NCBI GenBank assembly: GCA_020343555.1
Contig: CP070800.1
Location: 2,193,167-2,257,166, forward strand
DNA: 64,000 nt
Origin: Dehalococcoidales bacterium
GTDB taxonomy: Bacteria; Chloroflexota; Dehalococcoidia; Dehalococcoidales; UBA2162
Reading direction: 5' to 3'
Shown here: positions 16,965 to 27,065 of the stretch, piece after piece
Layout: every line of letters begins with the position of its first letter
Position numbering within the stretch: the stretch's first letter is position 1
The notes under the pieces: model-generated
Seen by the model: the letters and a program-made list of their open reading frames with translations, nothing else
Database searches by the model: none
What the model was told of the DNA's origin: nothing
Translations under genes and position numbers: made by a program

Positions 16965-18299
16965 ATGGAAATTTCGAGTATAATTTTGAAAAAGAAAAAA
17001 GCGTCAACCGGTATCCAGATTGACCATAACAAAATTACTGCGCGTAGTCCCGTTGAGGTTCTGCCATTACCTGAAAAAGTGATCCTGTCCATGCAGCAGA
17101 ATATCGGTGCCGCCTGTTCACCGGTTGTGAAAAGAGGTGATAAGGTTCTCGCCGGCCAGAAGATAGGTGATTTCGACGGATTCGTAAAATCTCCGGTTCA
17201 TGCGTCTATTTCAGGTGAAATATCCGGACTGACCCGTCTGGTTAACCCTCCTACCGGCCAGCCTGTGGAAGGAGTGATTCTTACTTCGGATGGCGAAGAT
17301 ACCCATGTTGATGTCGAACCAAGGCAAGATCTTGACTCTCTTTCGAATGAGGAAATACTTGGAAAGATAGGTGAATGCGGACTTGTTGGACTCGGTGGTG
17401 CTACTTTTCCCACCCGTGTTAAATTATCCCCCTCTGCTGATATTAAAATCGATACCGTGATCCTTAATGGATGCGAATGCGAACCGTGGGTCACCTCTGA
17501 CCACAGAGTAATGCTGGAATACGGTGCGAAGGTACTCTCAGGACTTAACATCATAAGGAAATTGCTATCACCTGATAATATCTATATAGCTATTGAAGAC
17601 AATAAACGGGATGCTATCGAACATCTTGAAGGTCTGATACAGATGATGAGTTTCAAAGGTATTTTCAATATAGTACCGTTGAAATCCACCTACCCGATGG
17701 GCGGTGAAAAGGTACTGACCGAGGTGATTTTAGGCAGACAAGTACCTATCGGAGGGCTGCCTACCGGTGTAGGTACTATTATCCAGAACGTCAGTACTGC
17801 CAAAGCAATCCATGACGCAGTACTCGAAAACAAACCATATATTGAAAAAATTGTTACGGTGACCGGAATGGTCAAGAATCCGAAAAACCTGCTGGTCAGA
17901 ATCGGTACACCAATAATCGACCTGATCGAGTATTGCGGCGGAATGGAAGACTCGGCTAACGAGGTAATCATGGGCGGCCCGATGATGGGCATCTCTCAGT
18001 TCGATCTCAATTTCCCTGTTACCAAGGGCACTAACTGTATCCTCGTTAAGAAAGGAAGACATATTCGGGAACACGACTGCATACGTTGCGGTTCATGCCT
18101 GGATGTTTGCCCGATGCATCTTATGCCTACAAATTATGTAAAATATGTCAAAGCTGGATTATATGACGATTGTTCAAAAGAATATATCGAAGATTGTTTC
18201 GAGTGCGGCTGCTGCAGTTATTCCTGCCCCGCGAATATCCCGATAACACAATACATCAAGGTTGCCAAGAGTGAAATAAACAAGAGGAGAGCCAGGTAA
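16965..18299 (+). CDS. rnfC: RnfC, Fe-S/flavin NADH-binding subunit of the Rnf complex
   Basis: The 444-residue peripheral subunit has an N-terminal barrel-sandwich segment, a central NADH/FMN-binding domain homologous to the 51-kDa subunit of complex I (GLVGLGGATFPTRVKL, ILNGCECEPW and PMGGEKVL are recognisable), an SLBB-like segment, and two C-terminal 4Fe-4S motifs, CIRCGSCLDVC and CFECGCCSYSC. No membrane spans are present; it docks on the cytoplasmic side and exchanges electrons with NAD+/NADH. The length is close to the usual 430-450 of acetogen RnfC. It directly follows apbE and its stop overlaps the rnfD start by one base. Confidence 0.95.
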   Translation: MEISSIILKKKKASTGIQIDHNKITARSPVEVLPLPEKVILSMQQNIGAACSPVVKRGDKVLAGQKIGDFDGFVKSPVHASISGEISGLTRLVNPPTGQPVEGVILTSDGEDTHVDVEPRQDLDSLSNEEILGKIGECGLVGLGGATFPTRVKLSPSADIKIDTVILNGCECEPWVTSDHRVMLEYGAKVLSGLNIIRKLLSPDNIYIAIEDNKRDAIEHLEGLIQMMSFKGIFNIVPLKSTYPMGGEKVLTEVILGRQVPIGGLPTGVGTIIQNVSTAKAIHDAVLENKPYIEKIVTVTGMVKNPKNLLVRIGTPIIDLIEYCGGMEDSANEVIMGGPMMGISQFDLNFPVTKGTNCILVKKGRHIREHDCIRCGSCLDVCPMHLMPTNYVKYVKAGLYDDCSKEYIEDCFECGCCSYSCPANIPITQYIKVAKSEINKRRAR

Positions 18300-19252
18300 T
18301 GACCTCTGTGAAGGAACTACTGGTTTCACCAGGACCACACCTGTGGAGAGAAACATCCATAAACAGGATAATGTATATCGTGATTCTCACTCTGCTATTG
18401 CCTGCCGGAGCAGCGGTTTATTACTTTGGCGCCCGGGCTATATTTCTGATCCTCGGCTGTGTATTAGCGGCAGTAGCGACTGAATATGGTGTAAAGAAAC
18501 TAAGGAAGCGACCCTTCCGCATGGATGGAAGTGCGATCATTACAGGATTACTGCTGGCACTGATACTCCCTTCTTCGCTGCCTGTCTGGATGGCAGTGGT
18601 CGGTTCGGTATTTGCTATCGCCATCGTCAAGGAAGCGTTCGGCGGACTTGGTCATAATATATTCAACCCGGCCCTTGGCGCCAGGGCGTTTCTCGCTGTT
18701 TGTTTTCCGGTTGAAATGACCACCTGGATATTACCTACCGGATTCTCTCCCGATGCTGTTACCACCGCTACTCCTCTGAGTGAACGATTTGTCTGGGAAG
18801 GCAGTAAATCTTCTCTATACGGTGATATGCTGGTGGGCAATACAGCCGGTTCGCTTGGGGAAACATCGGCTCTCCTTATAATCATCGGTGGAATCATTCT
18901 TATCATGCTTAAGTTGATCGACTGGAGGATACCACTTACGTATATAGGGACGGTTGCCCTGTTCACTCTGATTCTCGGCGAAGATGTATTATACTATCTT
19001 CTATCCGGTGGTCTGATGCTGGGAGCCTTTTTCATGGCGACTGATTACACTACTTCCCCTCTCACTCGGCGGGGTAAGGTAGTCTTCGGCATCGGTGCTG
19101 GTATTATTACCACGATAATTCGGATATATGGAGGTATGTCTGAAGGAGTATGTTTCTCAATACTGTTTATGAATGCTGCGACACCCCTGATAGACAGGTA
19201 TCTTAAGACAAAACCTTATGGACTGGTGAAGAAAGCAAAAAGTGAAGCTTAA
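18299..19252 (+). CDS. rnfD: RnfD, membrane subunit with covalent FMN
   Basis: The 317-residue protein has about nine or ten hydrophobic spans. The covalent FMN site is visible as DAVTTATPL, with Thr158 as the expected acceptor; family consensus is S/T-G/x-A-T-P. The conserved GHNIFNPALGARAF and the C-terminal MATDYTTSPLT segments are typical of the RnfD/NqrB family. RnfD belongs to the ion-conducting membrane core. It overlaps rnfC by one base and rnfG by 11 bases. Confidence 0.95.
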   Translation: MTSVKELLVSPGPHLWRETSINRIMYIVILTLLLPAGAAVYYFGARAIFLILGCVLAAVATEYGVKKLRKRPFRMDGSAIITGLLLALILPSSLPVWMAVVGSVFAIAIVKEAFGGLGHNIFNPALGARAFLAVCFPVEMTTWILPTGFSPDAVTTATPLSERFVWEGSKSSLYGDMLVGNTAGSLGETSALLIIIGGIILIMLKLIDWRIPLTYIGTVALFTLILGEDVLYYLLSGGLMLGAFFMATDYTTSPLTRRGKVVFGIGAGIITTIIRIYGGMSEGVCFSILFMNAATPLIDRYLKTKPYGLVKKAKSEA

Positions 19253-19790
19253 TATAAGAGAACTATATCCGATAATATTTATCACGCTGGTTGTACTTAT
19301 ATCTATCAGCCTTTTAGCGTTTACGGATCATATCACTGAAGCAAAACGTGAAGAACAGAGAGATCTGAGAATAACGAACATGCTTTCCGATATGTTCCCT
19401 GAATTAAGCCGTTATGAACTGGTAGATGAGATATACTTGATATACGATGATGGAGACATAGTTGGATACGCTTATATAGCTCAAGGTAAAGGTTATGGTG
19501 GCTTTATCGATATCCTGGTTGGACTGGAAGACGAGAATACAATCAAGGGAATTAACATCGTCAGGCATACTGAAAGTCCCGGGTTAGGCGCCAGGATAAG
19601 CGAGGATGGATACCGGGATCAGTATCTCGATCTCGATATTGCTGATTCCAGGATGAATTTCGATGGTGGAAAGATCGACTCAATCACTGGGGCCACAATC
19701 AGTTCTGAAGCGGTAGCCGATGCCGTAAGGACTACCGCCCTTGAGAAAGTACAAGAGTTATTTGGTAAGGGAGATGATCAGGACGAGTAA
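19242..19790 (+). CDS. rnfG: RnfG, FMN-binding electron-transfer subunit
   Basis: The 182-residue protein has one N-terminal membrane span (about 9-28) and an extracytoplasmic FMN-binding domain. The ApbE target motif is DSITGATISS, with Thr152 as the acceptor. ESPGLGARI is the other hallmark of RnfG/NqrC proteins. It passes electrons across the membrane portion of the Rnf complex. The gene overlaps rnfD by 11 bases and rnfE by 17 bases. Confidence 0.95.
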   Translation: MKLNIRELYPIIFITLVVLISISLLAFTDHITEAKREEQRDLRITNMLSDMFPELSRYELVDEIYLIYDDGDIVGYAYIAQGKGYGGFIDILVGLEDENTIKGINIVRHTESPGLGARISEDGYRDQYLDLDIADSRMNFDGGKIDSITGATISSEAVADAVRTTALEKVQELFGKGDDQDE

Positions 19791-20394
19791 ATTCTGGGAA
19801 GAACTGGCTAAAGGGATAATTATCTCAAATCCCGTATTTGTCCTTGCTCTGGGTTTGTGCCCGGCGCTTGCCGTTAGCGGCAATCTTGATAATGCCCTGG
19901 GTATGAGTGCCGGTGTCCTCTTCGTTCTCCTGGGTTCGAATATCATTATATCTTTGATCAGGAATTTTGTCCCTGACATAGTAAGAATTCCCGTTTTTAT
20001 CGTAATAATAGCGACTTTTGTTACCATCATCGGTCTCCTGTTTGAAGCTTACGTGCCCACTCTTTACGATTCTCTCGGGATTTATCTTCCCCTTATCGTT
20101 GTCAACTGTATTATCCTTGGCAGGGCTGAAGCATTCGCTTCACGGAATCGTATCCTGTATTCGATAGCCGACGCTATTGGCGCCAGCATCGGTTTTATGC
20201 TTGCGCTGGTTATGATAGCATTCTTCAGACAGATACTTGGCACCGGGGGTCTCTCTGTTTTCGGGGTGGAATTATTCACCCTTCCGGTACTTGGAGAACA
20301 CCCGATGTTATTCTTCATCCTTCCGCCGGGAGCCTTCCTTGTGATAGGTCTTCTCCTGGCTTTATTCAGACAATTGGGGGTGCTTAAAGATTGA
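19774..20394 (+). CDS. rnfE: RnfE, membrane subunit of the Rnf complex
   Basis: The ATG at 19774 with AAGGGAG just upstream is the preferred start, giving 206 residues. Six hydrophobic spans are present, together with the family segments NPVFVLALGLCPALAVS, YDSLGIYLPLIVVNCIILGRAEAFA and the FFILPPGAF end. RnfE and RnfA form an inverted pair whose cysteines (here in GLCPAL and VNCIILG) bind the intramembrane Fe-S centre. The gene overlaps rnfG upstream and shares four bases with rnfA. Confidence 0.95.
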   Translation: MIRTSKFWEELAKGIIISNPVFVLALGLCPALAVSGNLDNALGMSAGVLFVLLGSNIIISLIRNFVPDIVRIPVFIVIIATFVTIIGLLFEAYVPTLYDSLGIYLPLIVVNCIILGRAEAFASRNRILYSIADAIGASIGFMLALVMIAFFRQILGTGGLSVFGVELFTLPVLGEHPMLFFILPPGAFLVIGLLLALFRQLGVLKD

Positions 20395-20969
20395 GTGAAA
20401 ACCTTTTTGTATTATTCGTCACGATGGCGTTGATAAATAATTTCATACTCGTCAGGTTCCTTGGTCTTTGCCCGTTTTTCGGAATTTCCAAGAATATCGG
20501 GAACGCAATAAGTATGGGCATAGCAGTCACTCTTGTCATGTTGATCGCTTCCGCTATCACGTGGCTGATTAACAACTTTGTACTCATTCCATATGACATC
20601 GGGTACATGAACATCGTGATGTTCATACTGGTTATCGCCGTTATGGTACAGATAGTAGAAATGGTCATAAAGAGGACTAACCTTACTCTTTATAACGCTC
20701 TCGGCATCTACCTCCCGCTTATTACTACCAATTGCGCAGTACTCGGTATTGCGCTAATTAACGAACTGGGAGGATATTCTTTCCTCGGCAGCGTTGTTGC
20801 GGCACTGGGTGCCGGGATTGGTTTCTCCCTGGTATTGATAATCATGTCCGGAATCAGGGAAAGGCTGGAAATAGCAGATATACCCAGAGCTTTGAAAGGC
20901 TTACCGATCGCGTTCCTTGTTGCCGTTTTACTCAGCCTGACATTCATAGGGTTCGGAGGTATTGTGTAA
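20391..20969 (+). CDS. rnfA: RnfA, membrane subunit of the Rnf complex (TTG start)
   Basis: The 192-residue protein has six spans. The start is a TTG at 20391 overlapping the rnfE stop, an arrangement that implies coupled translation. The conserved NNFILVRFLGLCPFFGIS and LGIYLPLITTNCAVLG segments hold the two cysteines that, with RnfE, ligate the membrane Fe-S cluster. It lies immediately before rnfB with no gap. Confidence 0.95.
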   Translation: MSENLFVLFVTMALINNFILVRFLGLCPFFGISKNIGNAISMGIAVTLVMLIASAITWLINNFVLIPYDIGYMNIVMFILVIAVMVQIVEMVIKRTNLTLYNALGIYLPLITTNCAVLGIALINELGGYSFLGSVVAALGAGIGFSLVLIIMSGIRERLEIADIPRALKGLPIAFLVAVLLSLTFIGFGGIV

Positions 20970-21809
20970 ATGGCTGTTACGATCATTGTACTGGTAATTA
21001 TCGGACTTGCTCTTGGAGTATTGATATATGTGGCTAACCTGGTTATCCCTCAGAAAGTAAAAGGTCTTGGGAAGATAGATGAGATTTCAGCTTTATTACC
21101 CGGCGCTAACTGTGGTGCCTGCGGTAATCCAAGCTGCTATGGTTATGCCAGGCTATTAAGTGGGGATGCCGAGTATATATCCAAGAATCCATGTACTCAG
21201 ATACTCGGTGATGTTGAGGTTCTCCAGCAACTTGAGGATGTTCTCGGGATTAATATCGATTCTTCGGATATTGCACGTAAGTCGGTAATTCGCTGTAACG
21301 GTAAATCTGAACTGGTATATGATTACTCGGGAGTTACCACCTGTAAAGGTGCTGCCCAGTTACTCAGAGGATATAAAAAATGCGCGTATGCCTGTCTCGG
21401 TCTTGGCGACTGTGTAGCTATCTGTCCTCACGATGCAGTTAACATTGATTCCGAGAAAGGAATAGCTGTCATTGACCAGGAAAAATGTATCGGATGCGGC
21501 TTGTGCGTAACGGAATGCCCTCAGAATATGATAGATCTCATCTCACCGCAAACAAAAGTCGTCTTACTCTGTAATTACCAGACATTGAGAGATCTGCCGG
21601 GTAGAGAAAAATGTGAATCCGGCTGTATACACTGCCGGAAATGTCTCAATGCCTGTGAATACGAAGCTATAACTTTCAACAAGGAACGAGGTATACCAGA
21701 GTTCGATGACGATAAATGCGTTCTATGCCGTAAATGCATAGAAGAATGTCCTCCCTCCTGTTTGGCCGAGTTTTCTCATGTAGGCACATTACAACAAACT
21801 GCAGCCTAG
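20970..21809 (+). CDS. rnfB: RnfB, ferredoxin-accepting Fe-S subunit of the Rnf complex
   Basis: The 279-residue protein has one N-terminal membrane span, then the domain with NCGACGNPSCYGYA and a further cysteine (NPCTQ), followed by several ferredoxin motifs: CAYACLGLGDCVAIC, CIGCGLCVTEC, CESGCIHCRKCLNAC and CVLCRKCIEEC. It is the entry point for reduced ferredoxin. It is the last gene of the apbE-rnfCDGEAB run. No strong terminator is visible in the 150 bases after it, so read-through toward the transporter gene is possible. Confidence 0.95.
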   Translation: MAVTIIVLVIIGLALGVLIYVANLVIPQKVKGLGKIDEISALLPGANCGACGNPSCYGYARLLSGDAEYISKNPCTQILGDVEVLQQLEDVLGINIDSSDIARKSVIRCNGKSELVYDYSGVTTCKGAAQLLRGYKKCAYACLGLGDCVAICPHDAVNIDSEKGIAVIDQEKCIGCGLCVTECPQNMIDLISPQTKVVLLCNYQTLRDLPGREKCESGCIHCRKCLNACEYEAITFNKERGIPEFDDDKCVLCRKCIEECPPSCLAEFSHVGTLQQTAA

Positions 21810-21959
21810 TTGGTTAAAGCTTATTTAATAATTGCGGTGCATCCCGTCTTTTTGTCTTGGAACTGAAACAACGGATCATATAATTTTTTGGTAATTATAC
21901 ACTCTTAAGTTATCTGTGATAGCATAGAATATCACGCGCAAAACAGAGCTGCTTTCACT

Positions 21960-23249
21960 ATGACTAATCTATTCGACTTTATTAAAAGAAAAACCCAGGG
22001 TATCTTTTTTGGTTGGTGGATAGTAGTCTCAGGTTGCATATTACAAACTCTGCACTCCGGTCTGCTTGGTCAGGGATTTACAGTCTATTTTCTACACCTC
22101 CAGGAAGAGTTTGGCTGGAGTCGTACCCTTCTAAGCACCGGTTTTTCCCTCAGCAACATTGTTAATGGCGTACTGGCACCTTTTGAAGGATGGCTTTCCG
22201 ACCGATTTGGACCTCGCAGACTGGTATTGACCGGCATGGTAATGCTTGGAGCCGGTTTCATGTTCTTAAGCAGCGTTCAATCTATCGTGTCGTATTTCCT
22301 TGCTTTCGCATTGATCGCCTGTGGAGCCAGTCTTGGTGGATATTTACCTATATCTATTGCCGTCCTGAACTGGTTTGTCCGGAAACGCAGCATGGCGCTG
22401 GGCATCGCTTCAGCCGGTCATGGATTGGGCGGCCTGGTCGTGTTGGTAGTAGCATGGAGTGTTGTTAATAACGGATGGCGACCGACAGCCCTTGTTTCCG
22501 GCATTGCCATACTTGTAATTGGTACTATCTGTGCACTTTTTCTTCGCCAGCGTCCTGAAAAATACGGCTACCTGCCTGATGGGGATAGACCTGCATCAGG
22601 TAAATCTCGTACACAGGAAACTCAAGCACAAATAACCGACTCGGATATGGATCTGCAAAGTGCTGATGACTTCACAATACAGGAAGCAATAAAATCAAGG
22701 TCATTCTGGTTGATAGCAGCAGGGCATGCTTCTGCTGTCTTAACCATCTCTGCCGTTTCGCTTCACCTGGCTCCTCACCTTGTTCAGCGGATGGATATGT
22801 CCCTGGAAACCGCCGGCTCTATAGTAAGTTTGCTGCTATTCATGTCTATTGTCGGGAGGATAGCAGGGGGTGTTTTTGCGGATCGTGTGGATAAGCGGTG
22901 GCTGCTCGTAGGAAGCATGATATCCCACACTATTGGCCTGCTGCTGCTCGCAAACGCAACCACCATGTTCCAGATAGTCCTGTTTACGATATTCCACGGT
23001 ATAGCCTGGGGGGCAAGGGGGCTCATTCAGAATTCTATACGCGCTGAATACTTCGGTCGAAAGGCAATCGGTTCTATCCTGGGAATTGCATCTATTCCTG
23101 TTGTGATAGCGATCGTTGTATCACCGATCTTCACCGCCTGGCTTGCTGACCTGAACGGCGACTACCATTTTGCATTCTCTATCCTGGCCGCTTATACCGC
23201 TGCCGGTACATTATTTTTCGCGTTCGCTAAAAAGCCCGTACGAGATTAA
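21960..23249 (+). CDS. MFS transporter, monocarboxylate/OFA-like
   Basis: The 429-residue protein has twelve hydrophobic spans in two six-helix halves separated by a hydrophilic loop (about 198-240). The helix 2-3 loop reads GWLSDRFGPRRLVLTG, the classic MFS D-R-x-G-x-R motif, and the second half repeats it as GGVFADRVDKRWLLVG. Overall pattern (FFGWWIVVSG start, EEFGWSRT) resembles the oxalate/formate and monocarboxylate-type branch. Substrate is not deducible. No clear ribosome site precedes the ATG. Its stop lies one base from the stop of the convergent FmdE gene, leaving no room for a terminator between them. Confidence 0.85.
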   Translation: MTNLFDFIKRKTQGIFFGWWIVVSGCILQTLHSGLLGQGFTVYFLHLQEEFGWSRTLLSTGFSLSNIVNGVLAPFEGWLSDRFGPRRLVLTGMVMLGAGFMFLSSVQSIVSYFLAFALIACGASLGGYLPISIAVLNWFVRKRSMALGIASAGHGLGGLVVLVVAWSVVNNGWRPTALVSGIAILVIGTICALFLRQRPEKYGYLPDGDRPASGKSRTQETQAQITDSDMDLQSADDFTIQEAIKSRSFWLIAAGHASAVLTISAVSLHLAPHLVQRMDMSLETAGSIVSLLLFMSIVGRIAGGVFADRVDKRWLLVGSMISHTIGLLLLANATTMFQIVLFTIFHGIAWGARGLIQNSIRAEYFGRKAIGSILGIASIPVVIAIVVSPIFTAWLADLNGDYHFAFSILAAYTAAGTLFFAFAKKPVRD

Positions 23250-23250
23250 G

Positions 23251-23775
<525 letters not shown>

Positions 23776-23827
23776 GTTATCCTCCTGTCATATACATGTC
23801 ACATAAACACGATACCTTTTGTAAGAA

Positions 23828-24994
23828 TTATCTCCGTTTCGTCAGCACATCATATAATGCTTCGGAAAGGCGACGGTTCCGAGGTTCCAAGAAATGCGGA
23901 CCGTTCCCCATCTTGTTCATTACATATGCCCAGCTCATCCTGGCATCAAGGTCCATCACCATCATCGAACCGCCGGCTCCACCCCAGGAAAAAGATCTCT
24001 CGTTGGGACTTAACGGTCGTTCCGGTGTATTCAATTCGACTCCCAGTCCCCACCGTATCAATGTGTTGAGAACAAGGTCGATTCCGTTTGTCTGTTCTTC
24101 TATCATCCTGTTGATCGTTTCCATAGTGAGGAATCGTATACCGTCAAGTTCACCGCCGCATGCCATAACCGCTCCTATCCTGGCCATCGCATGGGCATTA
24201 CCGTGTCCGTTTGCTGCCGGTATCTCAGCACGGCGCCAGCCGGGAGTATTTACAACCGTATGATCCAGAGGTTGATTCAGTCGTACTTTACCGCGGATAG
24301 TATCAGGGTCGAGTTCCTCATATCCCGAATCACCTGGTTTCACCGGTGGTGGCGGTATCATCTCTGCAACCCGGCTGTCATATTCTTCCGGTAATCCGAT
24401 AAAGAAATCGGCGTCCAGGGGTACGGCAATTTCATCACGAAAAAAGGTTCCTATTGTCTTTCTGGTGATACGTTTCACCAGTTCGCCAAGTAGATACCCC
24501 ATGGTTAAGCCATGGTACCCACTCTGTGTTCCCGGCTCCCAGAGCGGCTCCTGTGTTGCCAGCATTTCTACAATGTATTGCCAGTCATATAGATTCCCAG
24601 GCGTTACTGTTTCACTGAAACCCGCCAGGCCGGACGAATGACTGAAGAGGTATCGCACCGATATTGCTTCTTTGCCGTTCTGAGCAAATTCGGGCCAGTA
24701 TTTCGCTACCGGAGAGTCAAGATCAAGCCGTTTCCTGTCTACCAGCATCAAGGCACATATCGTGGTCATTACCTTGGTGGACGACCAAACATTGACTATC
24801 GTGTCACGTTCCCACAGCCGGGTTTTCGCTTCATCGGCATACCCTCCCCAGATATCGACAACAAATTCGCCGTCTATCGTTGCTGCGAATGAAGCACCGC
24901 ATTCCATTCCCTGTTTGAAATTTTCTGCAAATGCTTCCTTGACAGGCGTAAAATTGTCTTCACAATAACCATGAACCTGTATATCTTCACTCAT
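23828..24994 (-). CDS. Serine beta-lactamase-like hydrolase (class C/EstB family)
   Basis: The 388-residue protein has the SxxK active site at S71-S-T-K74 (NVWSSTKVMTT), a tyrosine motif region GYHGLTMGYLLGEL corresponding to YxN, and a C-terminal SWGGAGG segment equivalent to the KTG/HxG box. This is the beta-lactamase/transpeptidase-like family (COG1680), whose members are often esterases or peptidases. No signal peptide is seen, so a cytoplasmic esterase is more likely than a resistance enzyme. The gene follows the selenoprotein gene on the same strand but is separated from it by a terminator. Confidence 0.88.
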   Translation of the reverse strand: MSEDIQVHGYCEDNFTPVKEAFAENFKQGMECGASFAATIDGEFVVDIWGGYADEAKTRLWERDTIVNVWSSTKVMTTICALMLVDRKRLDLDSPVAKYWPEFAQNGKEAISVRYLFSHSSGLAGFSETVTPGNLYDWQYIVEMLATQEPLWEPGTQSGYHGLTMGYLLGELVKRITRKTIGTFFRDEIAVPLDADFFIGLPEEYDSRVAEMIPPPPVKPGDSGYEELDPDTIRGKVRLNQPLDHTVVNTPGWRRAEIPAANGHGNAHAMARIGAVMACGGELDGIRFLTMETINRMIEEQTNGIDLVLNTLIRWGLGVELNTPERPLSPNERSFSWGGAGGSMMVMDLDARMSWAYVMNKMGNGPHFLEPRNRRLSEALYDVLTKRR

Positions 24995-25030
24995 CTCGAT
25001 TCAACCCCCTATGATACTCGCGATAAAACA

Positions 25031-25067
25031 AAGGCTATCGACTATGTTACCCATAATCGATAGCCTT
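25031..25067 (-). terminator. Rho-independent terminator after the second selenoprotein gene
   Basis: An 11-bp perfect stem (AAGGCTATCGA at 25031-25041, complement at 25057-25067) with a 15-base loop lies 22 bases past the selenoprotein stop. On the minus strand it is followed by TTTGTTTT. It separates that gene from the serine hydrolase gene. Confidence 0.8.
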
Positions 25068-25088
25068 TTACAATTAGTGTAATAAAAA

Positions 25089-26858
25089 CTAGCGCCAGAA
25101 ATCGATACTGTATGCCGTATTTGAATTCGCACCCCGGCCGTCAGTCCAGAGTGCCATCTCTTCGCCGCCGCCAGTTACAATGATGCAGTTTTCGAATGGG
25201 GCTGAAACAGCAGGTACCATGTAGTCTTCGTCAAGTTCCTTCCATGGTTTACCGGAGGTTGGTTCGATTCCTTTCCAGGCATTTGTTGTGACGTCCGGTC
25301 TCTGGTGAGTACGGTATTCTCTGACAGTCATGAAACTCTGCTTGTATAGCCATTCGTAGACTTCATCCTTACTCTTGAAACCGTAGAGTTGAAGATCACG
25401 AGCCATCTCGGGCAGCATCAGGAATGTTTTACCACCTTCCCAGTTCCTCCAGAGTCCGCCGGCAAAGTATTCCAGCCAGTTGTGGGGGCCGGGAATTCCC
25501 TTAACTCCCAGCCGCCTGCCTATACCACCATGTCCGCTTTTCTGAAATTCTCTGTAACCGCCGGGCATGAACTCCGTTCTCTGGATGCTGTCTGACATTC
25601 TTATAGCAACTATGCAACTATCGTCTTTACCGAAATCGTATTCTTCTCTTAATGTTGCCCAACCCGGTGGTAGAGCTTCATCGTTCTCCGGGAAGCAGTT
25701 GTTTAAACCATTACCCCAGACTCCGCAATTGGTAACATTGGGAATATTACCGCCAAGATTTCGCCACATTAATTCAGCGGCGCGACCGATGCTTCTGTTC
25801 GAAGGATTACCCGGACCGAGTACATTAGTATCGAAGTTCATTTTTATCTCTTTGGCATACGGACCGCTGACCACATAAGCCATGCCCCCACGACCGTCGC
25901 CACAGCCGCCGCCAGCTTCAGCAATAGCCAGTAAGATCGGCATGTGCTCCGGTTTGCATCCTGCCATAACTCCGATCGTCGCAACCTTTTCTACCGTAGC
26001 TTTCCTGCGCATGGGCATAAAATGGACGGGGTCGCCTTTCTGTCCCGAACTTCCCATCTGGGCCAGGCGGTCTCCGAGTATCCGGTCGGCCTGGTAAGTG
26101 ATTATCTCGTCCGGTTTGTGACTGGTACCTTTCAGCATCTGTTCTACCAGTTCTTCAATGGGCGGTACGATCGGTAGTCCGTCGGTATATTTGCATATGG
26201 GCGTATTGTTATAAAGCTGCGGAATTTCTTCCGTCTGTCCGAAAAATTCCTGAGCTTCCTGAATGGTGCCTTCAAAGATATACCTCGGATCTGAGAAATC
26301 AAATTTCGGTGGATTCTTCTCTTCTTCGGTCAGTGGTCGAACCAGCTGATCCATAAGTTTGTCAATCCAGGTCTCGACATCTTCGGGACCGGGAACATGA
26401 CGTGAACCCCAGACTCGCCTGATACTCGGAATACCGTTCAGGCGACATGCCTGCTGCCAGCATTCATCCTGATCCTCGAAAATAATAAATACGCTGGGAA
26501 TCCCTGCTTTTTCAATTGATGACAGATGGGGCAACTGCTCCCAAATGGCACCATGTCACCATACGACACCGCGGACCAATGCGTCCGTGGTTTTCATTTC
26601 CTCTTCGGTTAAAGCTACACTGCCTGCTTTCGTCATGTGCGCGGCAGCGTAACTGATATTCCAGTTCACCTGGGGATACCTTTCCGGTAGCATTTTCACC
26701 AGCGGAATGAGGATACCCTGCTCTCCTCCGGCTCCAACGCTCATTGTAATATTCTTACCTTCCAGCGTGTCGAGCCGGGGTGCAAGCGGGTGCTGCTCCA
26801 CGGGATCCTGTATCCCTACGGGATTTAGGAATTTGTAAACCTGATCTTTTTCTGCCAA
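25089..26858 (-). CDS. Two-domain selenoprotein with UGSC-like N-terminus, Sec at codon 101
   Basis: Start is a TTG at 26858 preceded by AAGGAGGAG. One hundred codons lead to TGA at 26556-26558; the frame then continues unbroken to 25089, for 589 residues in total. The junction reads RGVVW-U-HGAIWEQ, followed by IEKAGIPSVFIIFEDQ. This lines up with the UGSC-family active-site loop and its next strand (GVGD-U-GSC...LEKxGIPTV). Unlike that family, no cysteine follows the Sec within the loop. Residues about 170-589 form a second domain I do not recognise, with CKYTDGLPIVPP, GGGCGDGRGG, NVTNCGVWGN and a C-terminal VTGGGEEMALWT. A terminator follows. Treating 25089-26534 as a separate gene would need a start with no ribosome site. 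Confidence 0.8.
26527..26558 (-). promoter_or_regulatory. Candidate SECIS hairpin for the second selenoprotein
   Basis: After the UGA (26558-26556), UGGG (26543-26540) pairs with CCCA (26530-26527). Then A26539 bulges out, GC pairs with GC, and the apical loop is AGUU. A bulged base below a small GU-containing loop is the known bacterial SECIS layout; the bulge here is A rather than the more usual U. The loop is 20-23 bases from the UGA. Confidence 0.55.
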
Positions 26859-27002
26859 ATTCTCCTCCTTATTATTTGGATAACCTAATAAATTATAAGA
26901 CGAAATCCGATATTTATAAAATAAAAAATGTTTATGAAATGAGTTAACAATATTTGCATGTAAAAGTAAGTCTTCCAATGAAAACCCGGGTTTTATTAAC
27001 GA

Positions 27003-27044
27003 GTCGGGATTACCCGGATGTTCATAATCCGGAATAATCCCGAC
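27003..27044 (-). terminator. Long hairpin after the aldehyde oxidoreductase gene
   Basis: GTCGGGATTA (27003-27012) pairs with TAATCCCGAC (27035-27044), and an inner CCGGAT/ATCCGG stem extends it. It lies 22 bases past the AOR stop on the minus strand. A T-rich stretch follows but no continuous T-run, so termination efficiency is uncertain. Confidence 0.65.
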
Positions 27045-27065
27045 TTCATCATTACTATCGATGTC

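Noticed and set aside
21810..21959. Terminator after rnfB
   Set aside because: A GC-poor possible stem near 21833-21848 with a TTTTT is too weak; no stable hairpin could be drawn.
23828..24994. Beta-lactamase resistance gene
   Set aside because: The SxxK fold is shared with esterases, and there is no signal peptide or resistance-gene context.
25089..26534. Separate gene starting at the TTG at 26534
   Set aside because: No ribosome site precedes it, and the sequence on both sides of the TGA forms one continuous UGSC-like fold.
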